Positions 14,806 to 23,652 of a stretch of 64,000 nucleotides of DNA are shown here, piece by piece. A model generated the notes under the pieces. That model saw only the letters and a program-made list of their open reading frames with translations, had not been told where the DNA came from and did no database searches. Positions within the stretch are counted from its first letter, which is position 1; each line of letters starts with the position of its first letter. The translations under genes were made by a program, and so were the position numbers. The DNA comes from Acidimicrobiales bacterium (GTDB lineage Bacteria > Actinomycetota > Acidimicrobiia > Acidimicrobiales > JAVJTC01): NCBI GenBank assembly GCA_040219085.1, contig JAVJTC010000002.1:81045-145044 (forward strand), written 5' to 3'.

Positions 14806-16089
14806 ATGCTCCTGCGCAACCTGGACCGACGCGGTCAGGCCGATCCCGCTGCGGACCTCCCCCGCCCCGAGATCAGCGGCGACGATCCCGTCGACGCCGT
14901 GAGGACGATCATCGCTGACGTGCGTGGCCGCGGCGACGCAGCGGTCCGCGAGCTCGGGCTCCGTTTCGACGGTGTCGTCCCCGACCCTCTGACGATCCCG
15001 CAGGACGACATGCACGCCGCACTGGCGGGGCTCGACGGAGAGGTCGTCGCGGCACTGGAGCTCGCGGCCCGCCGGATCGGGGACTTCCACCGCCTGCAGA
15101 TGCCGACCTCCGCCCTGTACGAGAGCGAGGGGGTCACCGTGCGCTCGCGGGCCGTCCCGGTCGACCGGGCCGGTGTCTACGTGCCCGGAGGCCGCGCCGT
15201 GTACCCGTCGACGGTGCTGATGACGGCGATCCCCGCCCGCGTCGCCGGAGTGGCGGAGATCGCGATGTGCGTACCACCCGGCGCCGACGGGACCATCCCC
15301 GCCGTGACGCTCGCGGCGGCTGCCGTCGCCGGCGTGGACGAGGTCCACCCGATCGGCGGCGCGCAGGCGATCGCTGCGCTCGCCTACGGCACCGACAGTG
15401 TGCGTCCGGTGGACGTCATCGCCGGTCCGGGCAACGTCTTCGTCGCAATCGCGAAACGGGAGGTCGCCGGCGACGTGGGGGTCGCTGCGGCGTTCGCCGG
15501 ACCGTCGGAGGTGGTGGTCATCGCGGACGCGTCGGCAGATCCCCGACTGGTCGCGATCGACATCGCGCTGCAGGCCGAACACGGTCCGGATGGTCTGGCC
15601 TGGCTCATCACCTGGGATCCGGCCGTGGCCGACGCGGTCGGGCGCGAACTCGCGACGATCGTCGAGGCATCACCGCGCCGGGCCGAGATCGAGGCGACCC
15701 TCGACGGAGGCGGCTACGCGGTCCTCGTGGACGGACCGGACGCGGCCCTCGCCGTCGCCAACGCGATCGCTCCCGAGCACCTCGAGATCCAGACCGCCGA
15801 CCCGGCGTCGCTGGCCGACGGTGTGCGCCATGCGGGAGCCGTGTTCTGCGGACCCTGGGCGCCGGCGTCGATCGGCGACTACGTGGCGGGACCGTCCCAC
15901 GTCCTACCCACCGACGGCACCGCCCGCTTCGCCGGCGCGCTTACCGTCCACGACTTCCTGAAGGACCTGCACGTCGTGACGCTCGACCGGGCCGGGCTCG
16001 AAGCCGTCGGCCCGGCGGCGGCCACCCTCGCCGACGCGGAGGGTCTCGCTGCGCACGCACTCTCGATCAGGGCGAGGCTCCAGTCATGA
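14806..16089 (+). CDS. hisD: Histidinol dehydrogenase
   Basis: Zn- and NAD-dependent enzyme of the last two steps of histidine synthesis (histidinol to histidine), 427 residues. Recognisable motifs are DRAGVYVPGGRAVYPSTVLM, VHPIGGAQAIAALAYGT, VDVIAGPGNVFVAIAKREV, the metal-site region ALQAEHGPDG, and APEHLEIQT. It is the first gene of a tightly packed operon: hisD, hisC, hisB, hisH, hisA and hisF follow with overlaps of 1-4 bases. hisG and hisE are not in the window. The ATG at 14806 is preferred over 14797 because of the leaderless promoter. Confidence 0.96.
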   Translation: MLLRNLDRRGQADPAADLPRPEISGDDPVDAVRTIIADVRGRGDAAVRELGLRFDGVVPDPLTIPQDDMHAALAGLDGEVVAALELAARRIGDFHRLQMPTSALYESEGVTVRSRAVPVDRAGVYVPGGRAVYPSTVLMTAIPARVAGVAEIAMCVPPGADGTIPAVTLAAAAVAGVDEVHPIGGAQAIAALAYGTDSVRPVDVIAGPGNVFVAIAKREVAGDVGVAAAFAGPSEVVVIADASADPRLVAIDIALQAEHGPDGLAWLITWDPAVADAVGRELATIVEASPRRAEIEATLDGGGYAVLVDGPDAALAVANAIAPEHLEIQTADPASLADGVRHAGAVFCGPWAPASIGDYVAGPSHVLPTDGTARFAGALTVHDFLKDLHVVTLDRAGLEAVGPAAATLADAEGLAAHALSIRARLQS

Positions 16090-17156
16090 CCCTTCCGCGC
16101 ATTCGTGACGACCTGGCCCTGTTCTCGGGCTACCACTCACCCCAGCTCGACGTCGAGGTCAGGCTCAACACGAACGAGGCGCCCGTGCCGCCACCCGCGG
16201 CTTTCGTCGAGGAGCTGGCCGAGGCGGTACGCGCCGTCGCCTGGAATCGGTATCCGGACAGATCCGCCACCATCCTGCGCGAGCGCATCGCCGCACACCA
16301 CGGTGTCGACCCCACGATGGTCTTCGCGGCGAACGGCTCCAACGAGGTCCTCCAGTGCCTGCTGTTGGCCTACACGGGGCCGGGCCGCCGCGTCGTCGTG
16401 TTCGAGCCGACCTACGCGCTGCACTCCCACATCGCGCACCTCGTCGGGGCGGAGATCGTGACCGGTGAACGTGGTGACGACTTCACCGTGGACCCGGTTG
16501 CCGCGGCCGAGCTGATCGACGAGGTCGGGCCGGCGGTGGTCTTCGTGTGTTCGCCGAACAACCCGACCGGGGTCGTCGAGTCACCGGCGGTGCTGGCGTC
16601 GGTTCTCGGCGCCGCGCGCGCCGCCGGCGCGCTCGTCGTCGTCGACGAGGCCTACGGTCAGTTCGCCACGACGACCGCTGTCGACCACGTCGATGCGGAT
16701 ACCCCGCTGGCCGTGACGCGCACGTTCTCCAAGACATGGTCGATGGCCGCCGCACGGCTCGGCTACGTGGTGGCGCCGCCGAGCGTCGTCGAGGACCTCG
16801 AGACCGTCGTGTTGCCGTATCACCTCGACGCGGTCACACAGGTGGCCGGCACGCTCGCCTTCGACCACCTCGACGCCATGACCGAACGCGTGGCGGCGCT
16901 CGTGACCGAGCGGCGACGTCTCGTCGCGGGCCTCGACGCCCTGCCCGTCGACCAGTGGCCCTCCGGGTCGAACTTCGTGCTGTTCCGGCCCCGCGACCTC
17001 TCCGGAGACGAGGTCTGGCAGGGCCTGGTCGACCGGTCGATCCTCGTCCGGAACTGCGCGAGCTGGCCCCGATTGGAGGGTTGTCTGCGGGTCACCGTGG
17101 GCACGGAGGCGGAGAACACGTCGTTCCTCGCCGCACTTGGGGAGATACTGGGATGA
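16086..17156 (+). CDS. hisC: Histidinol-phosphate aminotransferase
   Basis: PLP-dependent class I/II aminotransferase of histidine synthesis, 356 residues. LNTNEAPVPPP opens the fold. FAANGSNEVLQ and VVVFEPTYALH line the cofactor pocket, CSPNNPTG and VVDEAYGQF follow, and the Schiff-base Lys is in TFSKTWSMAAARLGY (Lys 216). The start ATG overlaps the hisD stop as ATGA. Some actinobacterial HisC enzymes also accept aromatic amino acids; nothing here decides that. Confidence 0.95.
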   Translation: MTLPRIRDDLALFSGYHSPQLDVEVRLNTNEAPVPPPAAFVEELAEAVRAVAWNRYPDRSATILRERIAAHHGVDPTMVFAANGSNEVLQCLLLAYTGPGRRVVVFEPTYALHSHIAHLVGAEIVTGERGDDFTVDPVAAAELIDEVGPAVVFVCSPNNPTGVVESPAVLASVLGAARAAGALVVVDEAYGQFATTTAVDHVDADTPLAVTRTFSKTWSMAAARLGYVVAPPSVVEDLETVVLPYHLDAVTQVAGTLAFDHLDAMTERVAALVTERRRLVAGLDALPVDQWPSGSNFVLFRPRDLSGDEVWQGLVDRSILVRNCASWPRLEGCLRVTVGTEAENTSFLAALGEILG

Positions 17157-17761
17157 TGGCGACCGAGTCGAGACGGCGCGCCGCATCCGTGCGGCGCGAC
17201 ACCAAGGAGACCCGCATCGAGATCGACATCGATCTCGACGGCACCGGCGCGACCGCCGTCGAGACCGGGCTGCCGTTCTTCGACCACATGCTGGACCAAC
17301 TGGGTCGCCACGGTGGATTCGACCTCACGATCCGAGCGGAGGGCGATCTCGAGATCGATGCGCACCACACGGTCGAGGACACGGGCATCCTCCTCGGGAA
17401 GGCCTTCGCCGAGGCGCTCGGCGACAAAACCGGCATCCGACGGTTCGCCAACGTGTCGGTTCCCCTCGACGAGGCGCTGGTGGACGTGGCGCTGGACCTC
17501 TCGGGGCGCCCGTATCTGCACTTCGAAGCCGACGCGCCCGGCGAGAAGATCCTCGGTGACCCGCCGTTCGATCCACAGCTGGTCGAGGAGTTCTGGCGCG
17601 CCTTCGTGACGAGCGCGGCGATCACGCTCCACGTGACGCTCGTGCGTGGTCGCAACACCCACCACGTCGTCGAGTCGACCTTCAAGGGCTGTGCCCGTGC
17701 CCTGCGCGACGCGGTGCGGGTCGAGGGGACCGGCGTGCCGTCGACCAAGGGCGTGCTGTGA
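17153..17761 (+). CDS. hisB: Imidazoleglycerol-phosphate dehydratase
   Basis: Mn-dependent dehydratase of histidine synthesis, 202 residues, the monofunctional form without a phosphatase domain. LPFFDHMLDQLGRHGGFDL, DAHHTVEDTGILLG and NTHHVVESTFKGCARAL supply the two His-rich metal motifs. Two ATG codons stand in frame (17153 and 17156); the first overlaps the hisC stop as ATGA. A short basic N-terminal extension (RRRAASVRR) precedes the fold. Confidence 0.95.
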   Translation: MMATESRRRAASVRRDTKETRIEIDIDLDGTGATAVETGLPFFDHMLDQLGRHGGFDLTIRAEGDLEIDAHHTVEDTGILLGKAFAEALGDKTGIRRFANVSVPLDEALVDVALDLSGRPYLHFEADAPGEKILGDPPFDPQLVEEFWRAFVTSAAITLHVTLVRGRNTHHVVESTFKGCARALRDAVRVEGTGVPSTKGVL

Positions 17762-18372
17762 CGGCCGGCCCCCGGCTGGCGGTCCTGGACTACGGCATCG
17801 GCAATCTACGATCTGCCCAGAAGGCATTCGAGGCGGTCGGCGCGGACGCCCGCCTGACCGCCGACCACTCCGTCATCGAGGCCGCCGACGCCGTCGTCCT
17901 CCCCGGGGTGGGAGCCTTCGGGCGCTGTGTCGACGCACTCCGTGACGCGGACCTCGCGCGGATCGCCGTGGACGCCGCGGCGGCGGGGACGCCGTTCCTC
18001 GGTATCTGCGTCGGGATGCAGATGCTGTACCGGGGAAGTGACGAGGATCCCGGTGTCGACGGTCTCGGAATTCTCGACGGCCACGTGGCCCTCCTGCCCG
18101 CAGGTGTGAAGCGTCCCCAGATGCAGTGGAACGTGCTGGCGGCGACGCTCGATTCCCCGATGCTCGCGGGCCTCGACGGCGACTGGGTGTACTTCGTGCA
18201 CTCCTACGCCGTCGTGGACAGCCCCGACGTGGCCGCCACCTGTGACTACGGCGGGCCCGTGACCGCGGCGGTCGTGAGCGACAACGTCTGGGCGACCCAG
18301 TTCCACCCCGAGAAGTCGGGTCGCGCCGGACTGCGGCTTCTCATGAACTTCGCCGGGAGCGTGCAGAGCTGA
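17758..18372 (+). CDS. hisH: Imidazole glycerol phosphate synthase, glutamine amidotransferase subunit
   Basis: Class I glutaminase that delivers ammonia to HisF. LAVLDYGIGNLRS, VLPGVGAFG, the nucleophile Cys in GICVGMQML (Cys 84), and FHPEKSG (His 183, Glu 185) form the triad and oxyanion region. It is 204 residues. The GTG start lies in a GTGA overlap with hisB. The partner hisF is two genes downstream, with hisA between them, the common order. Confidence 0.95.
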   Translation: MTAGPRLAVLDYGIGNLRSAQKAFEAVGADARLTADHSVIEAADAVVLPGVGAFGRCVDALRDADLARIAVDAAAAGTPFLGICVGMQMLYRGSDEDPGVDGLGILDGHVALLPAGVKRPQMQWNVLAATLDSPMLAGLDGDWVYFVHSYAVVDSPDVAATCDYGGPVTAAVVSDNVWATQFHPEKSGRAGLRLLMNFAGSVQS

Positions 18373-19109
18373 TGGACCTGTATCCCGCCATCGACCTGCG
18401 GGGCGGGCGCTGTGTGCGCCTGTTGCGCGGCGACTACGAGGCCGAGACGGCCTACTCCGACGATCCCGTCGCCCAGGCGCTCGCCTTCGCCGCCGCCGGG
18501 GCGAGATGGATCCACGTGGTCGACCTCGACGCCGCCCGGACCGGCGAGGCCCATGACCGGGCGACGGTGGAGGCCATCGTGGCCGCGGTCGACGTACCCG
18601 TGCAGGTGGGCGGCGGGGTCCGGTCAGCCGATGCCGCCCGTGCACTCGCGGACATCGGCGTCGCACGGGTCGTCGTGGGCACCGCGGCGGTGCGTGACCC
18701 GGACCTCGTGAGCGCGATCGCCGGTGTGCAGCCGGTGGCCGTCGGACTCGACGCCCGTGGTCGCGACGTCGCAGTCTCCGGCTGGACCGAGTCCACCGGT
18801 CTCGACCTGGTGGAGCTCGCCGGTCGCTTCGCCCGGGCAGGTGCCGACGCGCTGGTCGTGACCGAGATCGGGCGGGACGGGACGATGAGCGGTCCCGACG
18901 TCGACCAGCTCGCCGCGGTGCTCGCCGTTGCGGGGGACACCGCCCTCATCGCGAGCGGTGGAGTCGGCCGGCCCGAGGATCTCGACGCCCTCGCGGCGCT
19001 GCGGGTGGACGGCTCGCGTCTGGCCGGCGTGATCGTGGGGCGGGCCATCTACGAAGGTGCCGTCGATGTCGCTGACGCCGTCACGAGACTCGCAGGACAT
19101 CCACGATGA
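18372..19109 (+). CDS. hisA: ProFAR isomerase HisA (not PriA-like)
   Basis: Phosphoribosylformimino-5-aminoimidazole carboxamide ribotide isomerase, a TIM barrel of 245 residues. The general-base Asp is in PAIDLRGG and the acid Asp in [22 protein letters not shown] and IASGGVG form the two phosphate sites. The half after [19 protein letters not shown] follows HisA rather than PriA: PriA has an SGGIRD loop and an RGRGW-type segment, and both are absent here. A dedicated trpF occurs at 22980, in line with a monofunctional HisA. The ATG overlaps the hisH stop by one base (TGATG). Confidence 0.94.
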   Translation: MDLYPAIDLRGGRCVRLLRGDYEAETAYSDDPVAQALAFAAAGARWIHVVDLDAARTGEAHDRATVEAIVAAVDVPVQVGGGVRSADAARALADIGVARVVVGTAAVRDPDLVSAIAGVQPVAVGLDARGRDVAVSGWTESTGLDLVELAGRFARAGADALVVTEIGRDGTMSGPDVDQLAAVLAVAGDTALIASGGVGRPEDLDALAALRVDGSRLAGVIVGRAIYEGAVDVADAVTRLAGHPR

Positions 19110-19879
19110 AGGTGGCGAGGGTCATCCCGTGCCTCGACGTGGACGCGGGCCGGGTCGTCAAGGGAATCAACTTCGTCGGGATGCGCGATGCGGGTGACCC
19201 GGTCGAGCTGGCCGCTGAATACGACCGCCAGGGAGCTGATGAGCTCATCTTCCTCGACATCACGGCGTCGTCGGACGACCGGGACACGATCGTCGAGGTC
19301 GCAGCGCACACCGCGGAGCAGGTGTTCATTCCTTTCACGGTGGGTGGCGGCATCCGCAGCGTCGAGGATGCCCGACGGCTGCTACGCGTCGGGGCCGACA
19401 AGACGGCGGTCAACACGGCCGCCATCGCCCGGCCCGAACTGCTCTCGGAGATCGCCGCGGAGTTCGGAGCGCAGTGCGTCGTGATCGCGATCGACGCCCG
19501 GCGGTCGACGGAGCCGGGGATCGAGTCGGGCTTCGAGGTCTACACCCACGGCGGACGGCGCCCCACGGGAATCGACGCGCTGAGCTGGGCGGTCGAGGCC
19601 GCAGACCTCGGAGCAGGCGAGATCCTGCTCACCTCCATGGACCGCGACGGCACGCGCGACGGCTTCGACATCGAACTCACCGCCGCCGTGGTGGATTCGG
19701 TAGGGGTGCCTGTCATCGCCTCGGGCGGCGTCGGGACTCTCGACCACCTGGTCGAGGGTGTGGCCGACGGCCACGCCGACGCGGTGCTCGCGGCATCGAT
19801 CTTCCACTTCGGCGAGCACACGATCGCCGAGGCGAAGCGCCACATGGCGGCGCGCGGGGTGACGGTCCGCCCCGCGTGA
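19106..19879 (+). CDS. hisF: Imidazole glycerol phosphate synthase, cyclase subunit
   Basis: TIM-barrel cyclase that forms IGP and AICAR using ammonia from His[17 protein letters not shown] (Asp 11 region), [45 protein letters not shown] (second catalytic Asp) and VIASGGVG are all present. It is 257 residues. The ATG overlaps the hisA stop as ATGA. It is the last gene of the compact his operon; hisI follows separately after the GroES-like gene. Confidence 0.96.
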   Translation: MKVARVIPCLDVDAGRVVKGINFVGMRDAGDPVELAAEYDRQGADELIFLDITASSDDRDTIVEVAAHTAEQVFIPFTVGGGIRSVEDARRLLRVGADKTAVNTAAIARPELLSEIAAEFGAQCVVIAIDARRSTEPGIESGFEVYTHGGRRPTGIDALSWAVEAADLGAGEILLTSMDRDGTRDGFDIELTAAVVDSVGVPVIASGGVGTLDHLVEGVADGHADAVLAASIFHFGEHTIAEAKRHMAARGVTVRPA

Positions 19880-19893
19880 GCGGTGTGCGCCGA

Positions 19894-19899
19894 TACCGT
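19894..19899 (+). promoter_or_regulatory. -10 hexamer of leaderless groES-like gene
   Basis: TACCGT, 8 nt before the ATG at 19908. It makes the GroES-like gene an independent transcription unit between hisF and hisI. Confidence 0.55.
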
Positions 19900-19907
19900 C
19901 GACCTCC

Positions 19908-20285
19908 ATGGTACCCCCAGACACCGGGTCGATCTCGGGGCCCGCGACGGCCAACGGCAGCGGCGACGACGACCGGCTCCCCATCAAGATGCTCAACGAC
20001 CGGATCATGGTCCGCATCGAGGTGGCAGAGGGCGAGCGCCGCAGCACCGGCGGGATCCTGATCCCCGCCACGGCACAGGTCGGCAAGCGTCTCGCGTGGG
20101 CCGAAGTGGTCGCCACAGGGCCGAATGTGCGTGCGATGGAACCCGGAGACCAGGTTCTGTTCAATCCGGAGGACCGCTACGAGGTCGAGGTACGCGGCGC
20201 CGACTACATCATCCTGCGCGAGCGTGACGTCCACGCCGTGGCGGCGCCCCGGCTCGAGGAGTCGAGCACCGGTCTCTACCTGTGA
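19908..20285 (+). CDS. GroES-family (Cpn10-like) protein with N-terminal extension and C-terminal LYL
   Basis: A 125-residue GroES-fold protein, larger than true GroES (about 97-100). Residues 1-25 are a flexible acidic extension. The Cpn10 core follows: KMLNDRIMVRIE, a mobile-loop-like STGGILIPATA (the GIL tripeptide that normally binds GroEL), EVVATGPNVRAMEPGDQVLF, and ADYIILRERDVHAV. The tail ends SSTGLYL. Hydrophobic-Tyr-X at the very C-terminus is the HbYX signal by which activators dock on the 20S proteasome, and Bpa at 3483 ends GTYL. This is probably a GroES paralogue rather than the main groES, since no groEL is adjacent. The proteasome link is inference. Confidence 0.8.
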   Translation: MVPPDTGSISGPATANGSGDDDRLPIKMLNDRIMVRIEVAEGERRSTGGILIPATAQVGKRLAWAEVVATGPNVRAMEPGDQVLFNPEDRYEVEVRGADYIILRERDVHAVAAPRLEESSTGLYL

Positions 20286-20331
20286 GGCGGACCGGCGGGG
20301 AAATCACGTTCTAGGCGGGACCCGTCGGCCG

Positions 20332-20337
20332 TAGCAT
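20332..20337 (+). promoter_or_regulatory. -10 hexamer of leaderless hisI
   Basis: TAGCAT, 6 nt before the ATG at 20344. It drives hisI and the overlapping ygfZ gene. Confidence 0.6.
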
Positions 20338-20343
20338 TGAGCC

Positions 20344-20709
20344 ATGCCGACCAGCACCCCTTTCACGATCGACGCCGATGCCATGGCGGAGGTCACGTTC
20401 AACTCTGACGGACTCGTTCCCGCGATCGTCCAGGAGCAGGCCACCGGCCAGGTCCTGATGATGGCCTGGATGAACGACGAGTCTCTGGCGCGGACCCTCG
20501 AGACCGGACGGACGTGGTTCTGGAGCCGGTCCCGTCAGGAGTACTGGTGCAAGGGGGAGACCTCCGGCGACCGCCAGTACGTCCGTGAGGCGTGGTACGA
20601 CTGCGACGGCGACACGTTGCTGTTCGTCGTGGAGCAGGAGGGCCGCGGTGCCTGCCACACGGGGGAAAGGTCCTGCTTCTTCCGCCGCCTCGGCGAGCCA
20701 GGAGAGTGA
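20344..20709 (+). CDS. hisI: Phosphoribosyl-AMP cyclohydrolase
   Basis: Zn/Mg-dependent enzyme that opens the adenine ring of phosphoribosyl-AMP, the third step of histidine synthesis. It is 121 residues, the monofunctional form without His[41 protein letters not shown] and the metal motif [15 protein letters not shown] are diagnostic, and [13 protein letters not shown] supplies later Cys ligands. It is transcribed separately from hisDCBHAF and is coupled by a GTGA overlap to ygfZ. Confidence 0.95.
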   Translation: MPTSTPFTIDADAMAEVTFNSDGLVPAIVQEQATGQVLMMAWMNDESLARTLETGRTWFWSRSRQEYWCKGETSGDRQYVREAWYDCDGDTLLFVVEQEGRGACHTGERSCFFRRLGEPGE

Positions 20710-21608
20710 CCCCCGACGCCGCGACGGTCGATGTCGCGTCCGGCGAAGCCGCGCTGACCGAGACGGTGGGCGCGGTCGAGATCGCCCGGGACGTCGTGCT
20801 CGCCGTCGGTACCGACGCGGCAACCTTCCTTCAGGGGCAACTCTCCACCGACCTGGCGGTGATGGCCGACGGCGACAGCTCCTGGACACTGGTTCTTCAG
20901 CCTCAGGGAAAGATCGACGTCCACGGTCGGGTCACCCGCCGCGCCGCCGACGACTTCGTCCTCGATGTCGACGCGGGTTGGGGCGACCGGCTTCTCGAAC
21001 GACTCAGCCGGTTCCTGTTGCGCGTCGACTGCACGCTGACGCCGGTGCGGTGGCAGGCCGTGGCTCTGCGCGGGCCGGCGTCGGCTTCGGTGGCCGCGAC
21101 AGCGGAGGTGGATGCGGCGGTGGACTGGCCCGGATCGGTCGGTCGTGACCTTCTCGGTCCCGAGGTCACGGTCGGTGACGCGACCTGGTGCCCACCGGAG
21201 GCGCTCGAGATCGTTCGCATCGCCGCCGGCGTCGCCCGGATGGGTTCGGAGATGGACGACTCCACCATTCCCGCGGCGGCCGGCGTCGTCGCCGGGTCCG
21301 TCAGTTTCACCAAGGGTTGTTTCGTGGGCCAGGAACTCGTCGCACGGATAGACAGTCGCGGCGGCAACACGCCTGAGAGGCTCTGCGGTGTCGTGGGTGA
21401 CGAGTCGCTGATGCCTGGCGCTGTCCTGCGGGCGGGTGGAATCGAGGTCGGCCGGGTCACCAGTGCCGCCACCTCACCCGGTCGCGGGGCGACCATCGCC
21501 CTGGCCTACATCAAGCGGGCCGTCGAGCCGCCCGTGGACGTGCTGGTCGGCACGGACGGTTCCGACGCAGCGGTCGCCCGGGTCGTGGCGCTGCCGATCG
21601 GCGAATGA
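20706..21608 (+). CDS. ygfZ: YgfZ/GcvT-like folate-dependent Fe-S assembly protein
   Basis: A 300-residue member of the YgfZ/Iba57 family, which supports tetrahydrofolate-linked assembly or repair of Fe-S enzymes. The family hallmark [17 protein letters not shown] (K-G-C-[FY]-x-G-Q-E) is intact. The N-terminal part ([25 protein letters not shown]) and the C-terminal barrel ([17 protein letters not shown]) fit. The GTG at 20706 overlaps the hisI stop; the open frame further upstream lies within hisI. The pairing with hisI is probably just transcriptional. RlmN, endonuclease III and NadA in this window are Fe-S proteins and possible beneficiaries. Confidence 0.9.
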   Translation: MTPDAATVDVASGEAALTETVGAVEIARDVVLAVGTDAATFLQGQLSTDLAVMADGDSSWTLVLQPQGKIDVHGRVTRRAADDFVLDVDAGWGDRLLERLSRFLLRVDCTLTPVRWQAVALRGPASASVAATAEVDAAVDWPGSVGRDLLGPEVTVGDATWCPPEALEIVRIAAGVARMGSEMDDSTIPAAAGVVAGSVSFTKGCFVGQELVARIDSRGGNTPERLCGVVGDESLMPGAVLRAGGIEVGRVTSAATSPGRGATIALAYIKRAVEPPVDVLVGTDGSDAAVARVVALPIGE

Positions 21609-21611
21609 ACG

Positions 21612-22151
21612 GTGGCCGGGCGGTCCCACTACGAGACGCTCGGCGTCGCCCGGGCCGCCACGGCGGCCGAGGTCCGCTCCGCGTATCTCGCCCTGGCCCG
21701 CCGACATCACCCGGATCGGCACACGGGAGCTGACCGGGTGACCGCGGAACGGCGGATGCAGCGCATCAACGCCGCATGGACGGTCCTGGGAGATGCCAAC
21801 CGCCGCGAGGCCTACGACCGGACACTGGACGTCCCGACGGTCGGGCCGGGTCCGAAGGGTGGGTTCCGGGCGACGGGCCACGGCCGCGTCGAGTTCACGC
21901 CGCTCGACGACACCGAGTACGGCCGATCGACCGAGGAACACCCCTACACGCGATCGCGCGCGGTGCCCCGCTGGGCGACGATGACACCGTTCGGGCTGTT
22001 CGCGCTGGCACTCGTGACCCTCTTCGGTGGTGTGATCCTCAACAGTCGCGGGGTGATGGGACTGGGGGTCGTCGTGCTGGCGGTGTCGGCGATCGCCTTC
22101 TTCGTGATCCCGCTGCTCGCCCTCTCCGCCTCCGAGCGTGACCGCCGATAG
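21612..22151 (+). CDS. J-domain membrane protein (DnaJ-like)
   Basis: A 179-residue protein with an N-terminal J domain (residues 5-70: HYETLGVARAATAAEVRSAYLALARRHHPDRH, including the essential HPD, and FDYN-like AWTVLGDANRREAYDRTL). A linker follows, then two C-terminal transmembrane segments (about 123-142 and 147-168). It should recruit DnaK to the cytoplasmic face of the membrane. It has no zinc-finger or substrate-binding domains, so it is not DnaJ itself. The GTG start at 21612 follows the ygfZ stop by 3 bases, suggesting one transcript. Confidence 0.88.
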   Translation: MAGRSHYETLGVARAATAAEVRSAYLALARRHHPDRHTGADRVTAERRMQRINAAWTVLGDANRREAYDRTLDVPTVGPGPKGGFRATGHGRVEFTPLDDTEYGRSTEEHPYTRSRAVPRWATMTPFGLFALALVTLFGGVILNSRGVMGLGVVVLAVSAIAFFVIPLLALSASERDRR

Positions 22152-22154
22152 CGT
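22149..22154 (+). promoter_or_regulatory. -10 hexamer of leaderless trpC
   Basis: TAGCGT, 6 nt before the ATG at 22161. Its TAG is also the stop codon of the J-domain gene. Confidence 0.55.
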
Positions 22155-22160
22155 CAGCTG

Positions 22161-22940
22161 ATGGCCACCTATCTCGACGCGATCCTGGCCGCCCACCGTG
22201 AAGCGGCCGCCGCCGACAGGCGGTCCCTCCACGTCGCGCTCGCCGAGGTGGAGCACCTCCCGCCGGCCCGCGGGTTTCGAGACGCCATCGCCGCCGTGGA
22301 CGGACTCGGCGTGATCGCCGAGGTGAAGCGCCGTTCACCGTCGAAGGGGGACCTCGCGGCCGATCTCGATCCGGCAGCGCTTGCAGGTGACTACGCGCGC
22401 GGAGGGGCGACGTGCCTCTCCGTACTGACCGACGTGGAGCACTTCGGCGGCAGCGGTGAGGATCTGGCCGCCGCGCGGTCGGCGGTGGAGGTCCCCGTGC
22501 TCCGCAAGGACTTCGTCGTGAGTGAGCTCGACGTCGTCGACTCGGTCGCCATGGGCGCCGACGCCGTGCTGCTGATCGCCGCGGCCCTCGACGACGCCGA
22601 GCTGACCGACTTCTGGGTACTTGCGACCGAGCTCGGCCTCGACGCGCTCGTCGAGGTCCACGACGAGGCCGAGGTGGAGCGTGCCCTGGCCGTGGGTGCA
22701 CGTCTCATCGGGGTGAACCAGCGGGACCTCGTCACCTTCGAGGTGGACACCGAAAGGGCGGTGCGCGTCGCCGCGGTCCTGCCCGACGACGCCGTCCGGG
22801 TCGCCGAATCGGGCGTGCGGGGCCCCGCCGACGCGGCGGTTCTCGCAGCGGCGGGCTACCACGCCGTCCTGGTCGGGGAGTCCCTCGTCACATCGGGGGA
22901 TCCCGCCGCCGCCGTGCGCGCCCTGCGAAGCGCCCGGTGA
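22161..22940 (+). CDS. trpC: Indole-3-glycerol phosphate synthase
   Basis: TIM-barrel enzyme closing the indole ring in tryptophan synthesis, 259 residues. VIAEVKRRSPSKG (Glu 54, Lys 56), CLSVLTDVEHFGGS, VPVLRKDFVVSELDV, GVNQRDLVTFEVD and VAESGVRGPAD carry the catalytic and phosphate-binding residues. It heads a trpC-trpF-trpB-trpA group. trpE, trpG and trpD are not here. trpF has its own leaderless promoter, so trpC may also be read alone. Confidence 0.95.
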   Translation: MATYLDAILAAHREAAAADRRSLHVALAEVEHLPPARGFRDAIAAVDGLGVIAEVKRRSPSKGDLAADLDPAALAGDYARGGATCLSVLTDVEHFGGSGEDLAAARSAVEVPVLRKDFVVSELDVVDSVAMGADAVLLIAAALDDAELTDFWVLATELGLDALVEVHDEAEVERALAVGARLIGVNQRDLVTFEVDTERAVRVAAVLPDDAVRVAESGVRGPADAAVLAAAGYHAVLVGESLVTSGDPAAAVRALRSAR

Positions 22941-22966
22941 GCCCCGATCCGGAACCCGTCCGGAGG

Positions 22967-22972
22967 TAGGGT
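22967..22972 (+). promoter_or_regulatory. -10 hexamer of leaderless trpF
   Basis: TAGGGT, 7 nt before the ATG at 22980, in the 39-base gap after trpC. It probably drives trpF-trpB-trpA. Confidence 0.6.
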
Positions 22973-22979
22973 CGAGCCG

Positions 22980-23651
22980 ATGTTCGTCAAGATATGTGGG
23001 ATCACGACAGAGGAGGACGCGCTCCTCTCGGTGGCGATGGGCGCCGACGCCGTCGGCTTCGTCATGGCCCCGTCGACGCGCCAGATCAGCCCGACACGGG
23101 TGGGCGACATCGTGCGGCGGCTCCCCCCCGAGATCCTCACGGTGGGGGTCTTCCGTGACGAGTCACCGGAACGTGTCGTGGAGATCGTCTCCAAGTCCGG
23201 GCTGCGGGCCGCGCAGCTCCACGGTCACGAGTCGGTCGCCGACAGCGTCTGGGTGGGCGAGCGCGTGCCGATAGTCATCAAGGCTTTCCCGGCCGGCTCG
23301 CGGGAACTCGAACGCGCCGCGGACTACGAGCCCGACCTCGTGCTCATCGACGCCGCGACGCCCGGCTCGGGGGAGATGTTCGACTGGTCACTCGCCGAGG
23401 ATGCCCCCCGCAGACTCCCGATCGTGATGGCCGGGGGTCTGACACCGGGCAACGTGATCGAGGCGATCGCCAAGGTTCACCCGTGGGGCGTGGACGTGTC
23501 GTCGGGTGTGGAGAGGTCACCGGGCCGCAAGGACCCGCGTCTGGTGCGTGACTTCATCCGGGCCGCCCGTTCGGCCCCGACGGGGGACTGGGAGCCCGTC
23601 ACGGCCCCCGAGGATCTCTACGACTGGCAGCGCGACGAAAGAGGACGTTGA
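22980..23651 (+). CDS. trpF: Phosphoribosylanthranilate isomerase
   Basis: TIM-barrel Amadori isomerase of tryptophan synthesis, 223 residues. The general base is Cys 6 in FVKICGITT and the general acid Asp 124 in [51 protein letters not shown] and [16 protein letters not shown] are family motifs. Streptomyces and Mycobacterium lack this gene and use PriA instead, so its presence beside a HisA-type hisA separates this lineage from them. A C-terminal tail ([20 protein letters not shown]) runs a little beyond the usual end. Confidence 0.95.
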   Translation: MFVKICGITTEEDALLSVAMGADAVGFVMAPSTRQISPTRVGDIVRRLPPEILTVGVFRDESPERVVEIVSKSGLRAAQLHGHESVADSVWVGERVPIVIKAFPAGSRELERAADYEPDLVLIDAATPGSGEMFDWSLAEDAPRRLPIVMAGGLTPGNVIEAIAKVHPWGVDVSSGVERSPGRKDPRLVRDFIRAARSAPTGDWEPVTAPEDLYDWQRDERGR

Positions 23652-23652
23652 C

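Noticed and set aside
18372..19109. Calling this gene priA
   Set aside because: The PriA-specific loop and Arg/Trp segment are absent and a real trpF is present.
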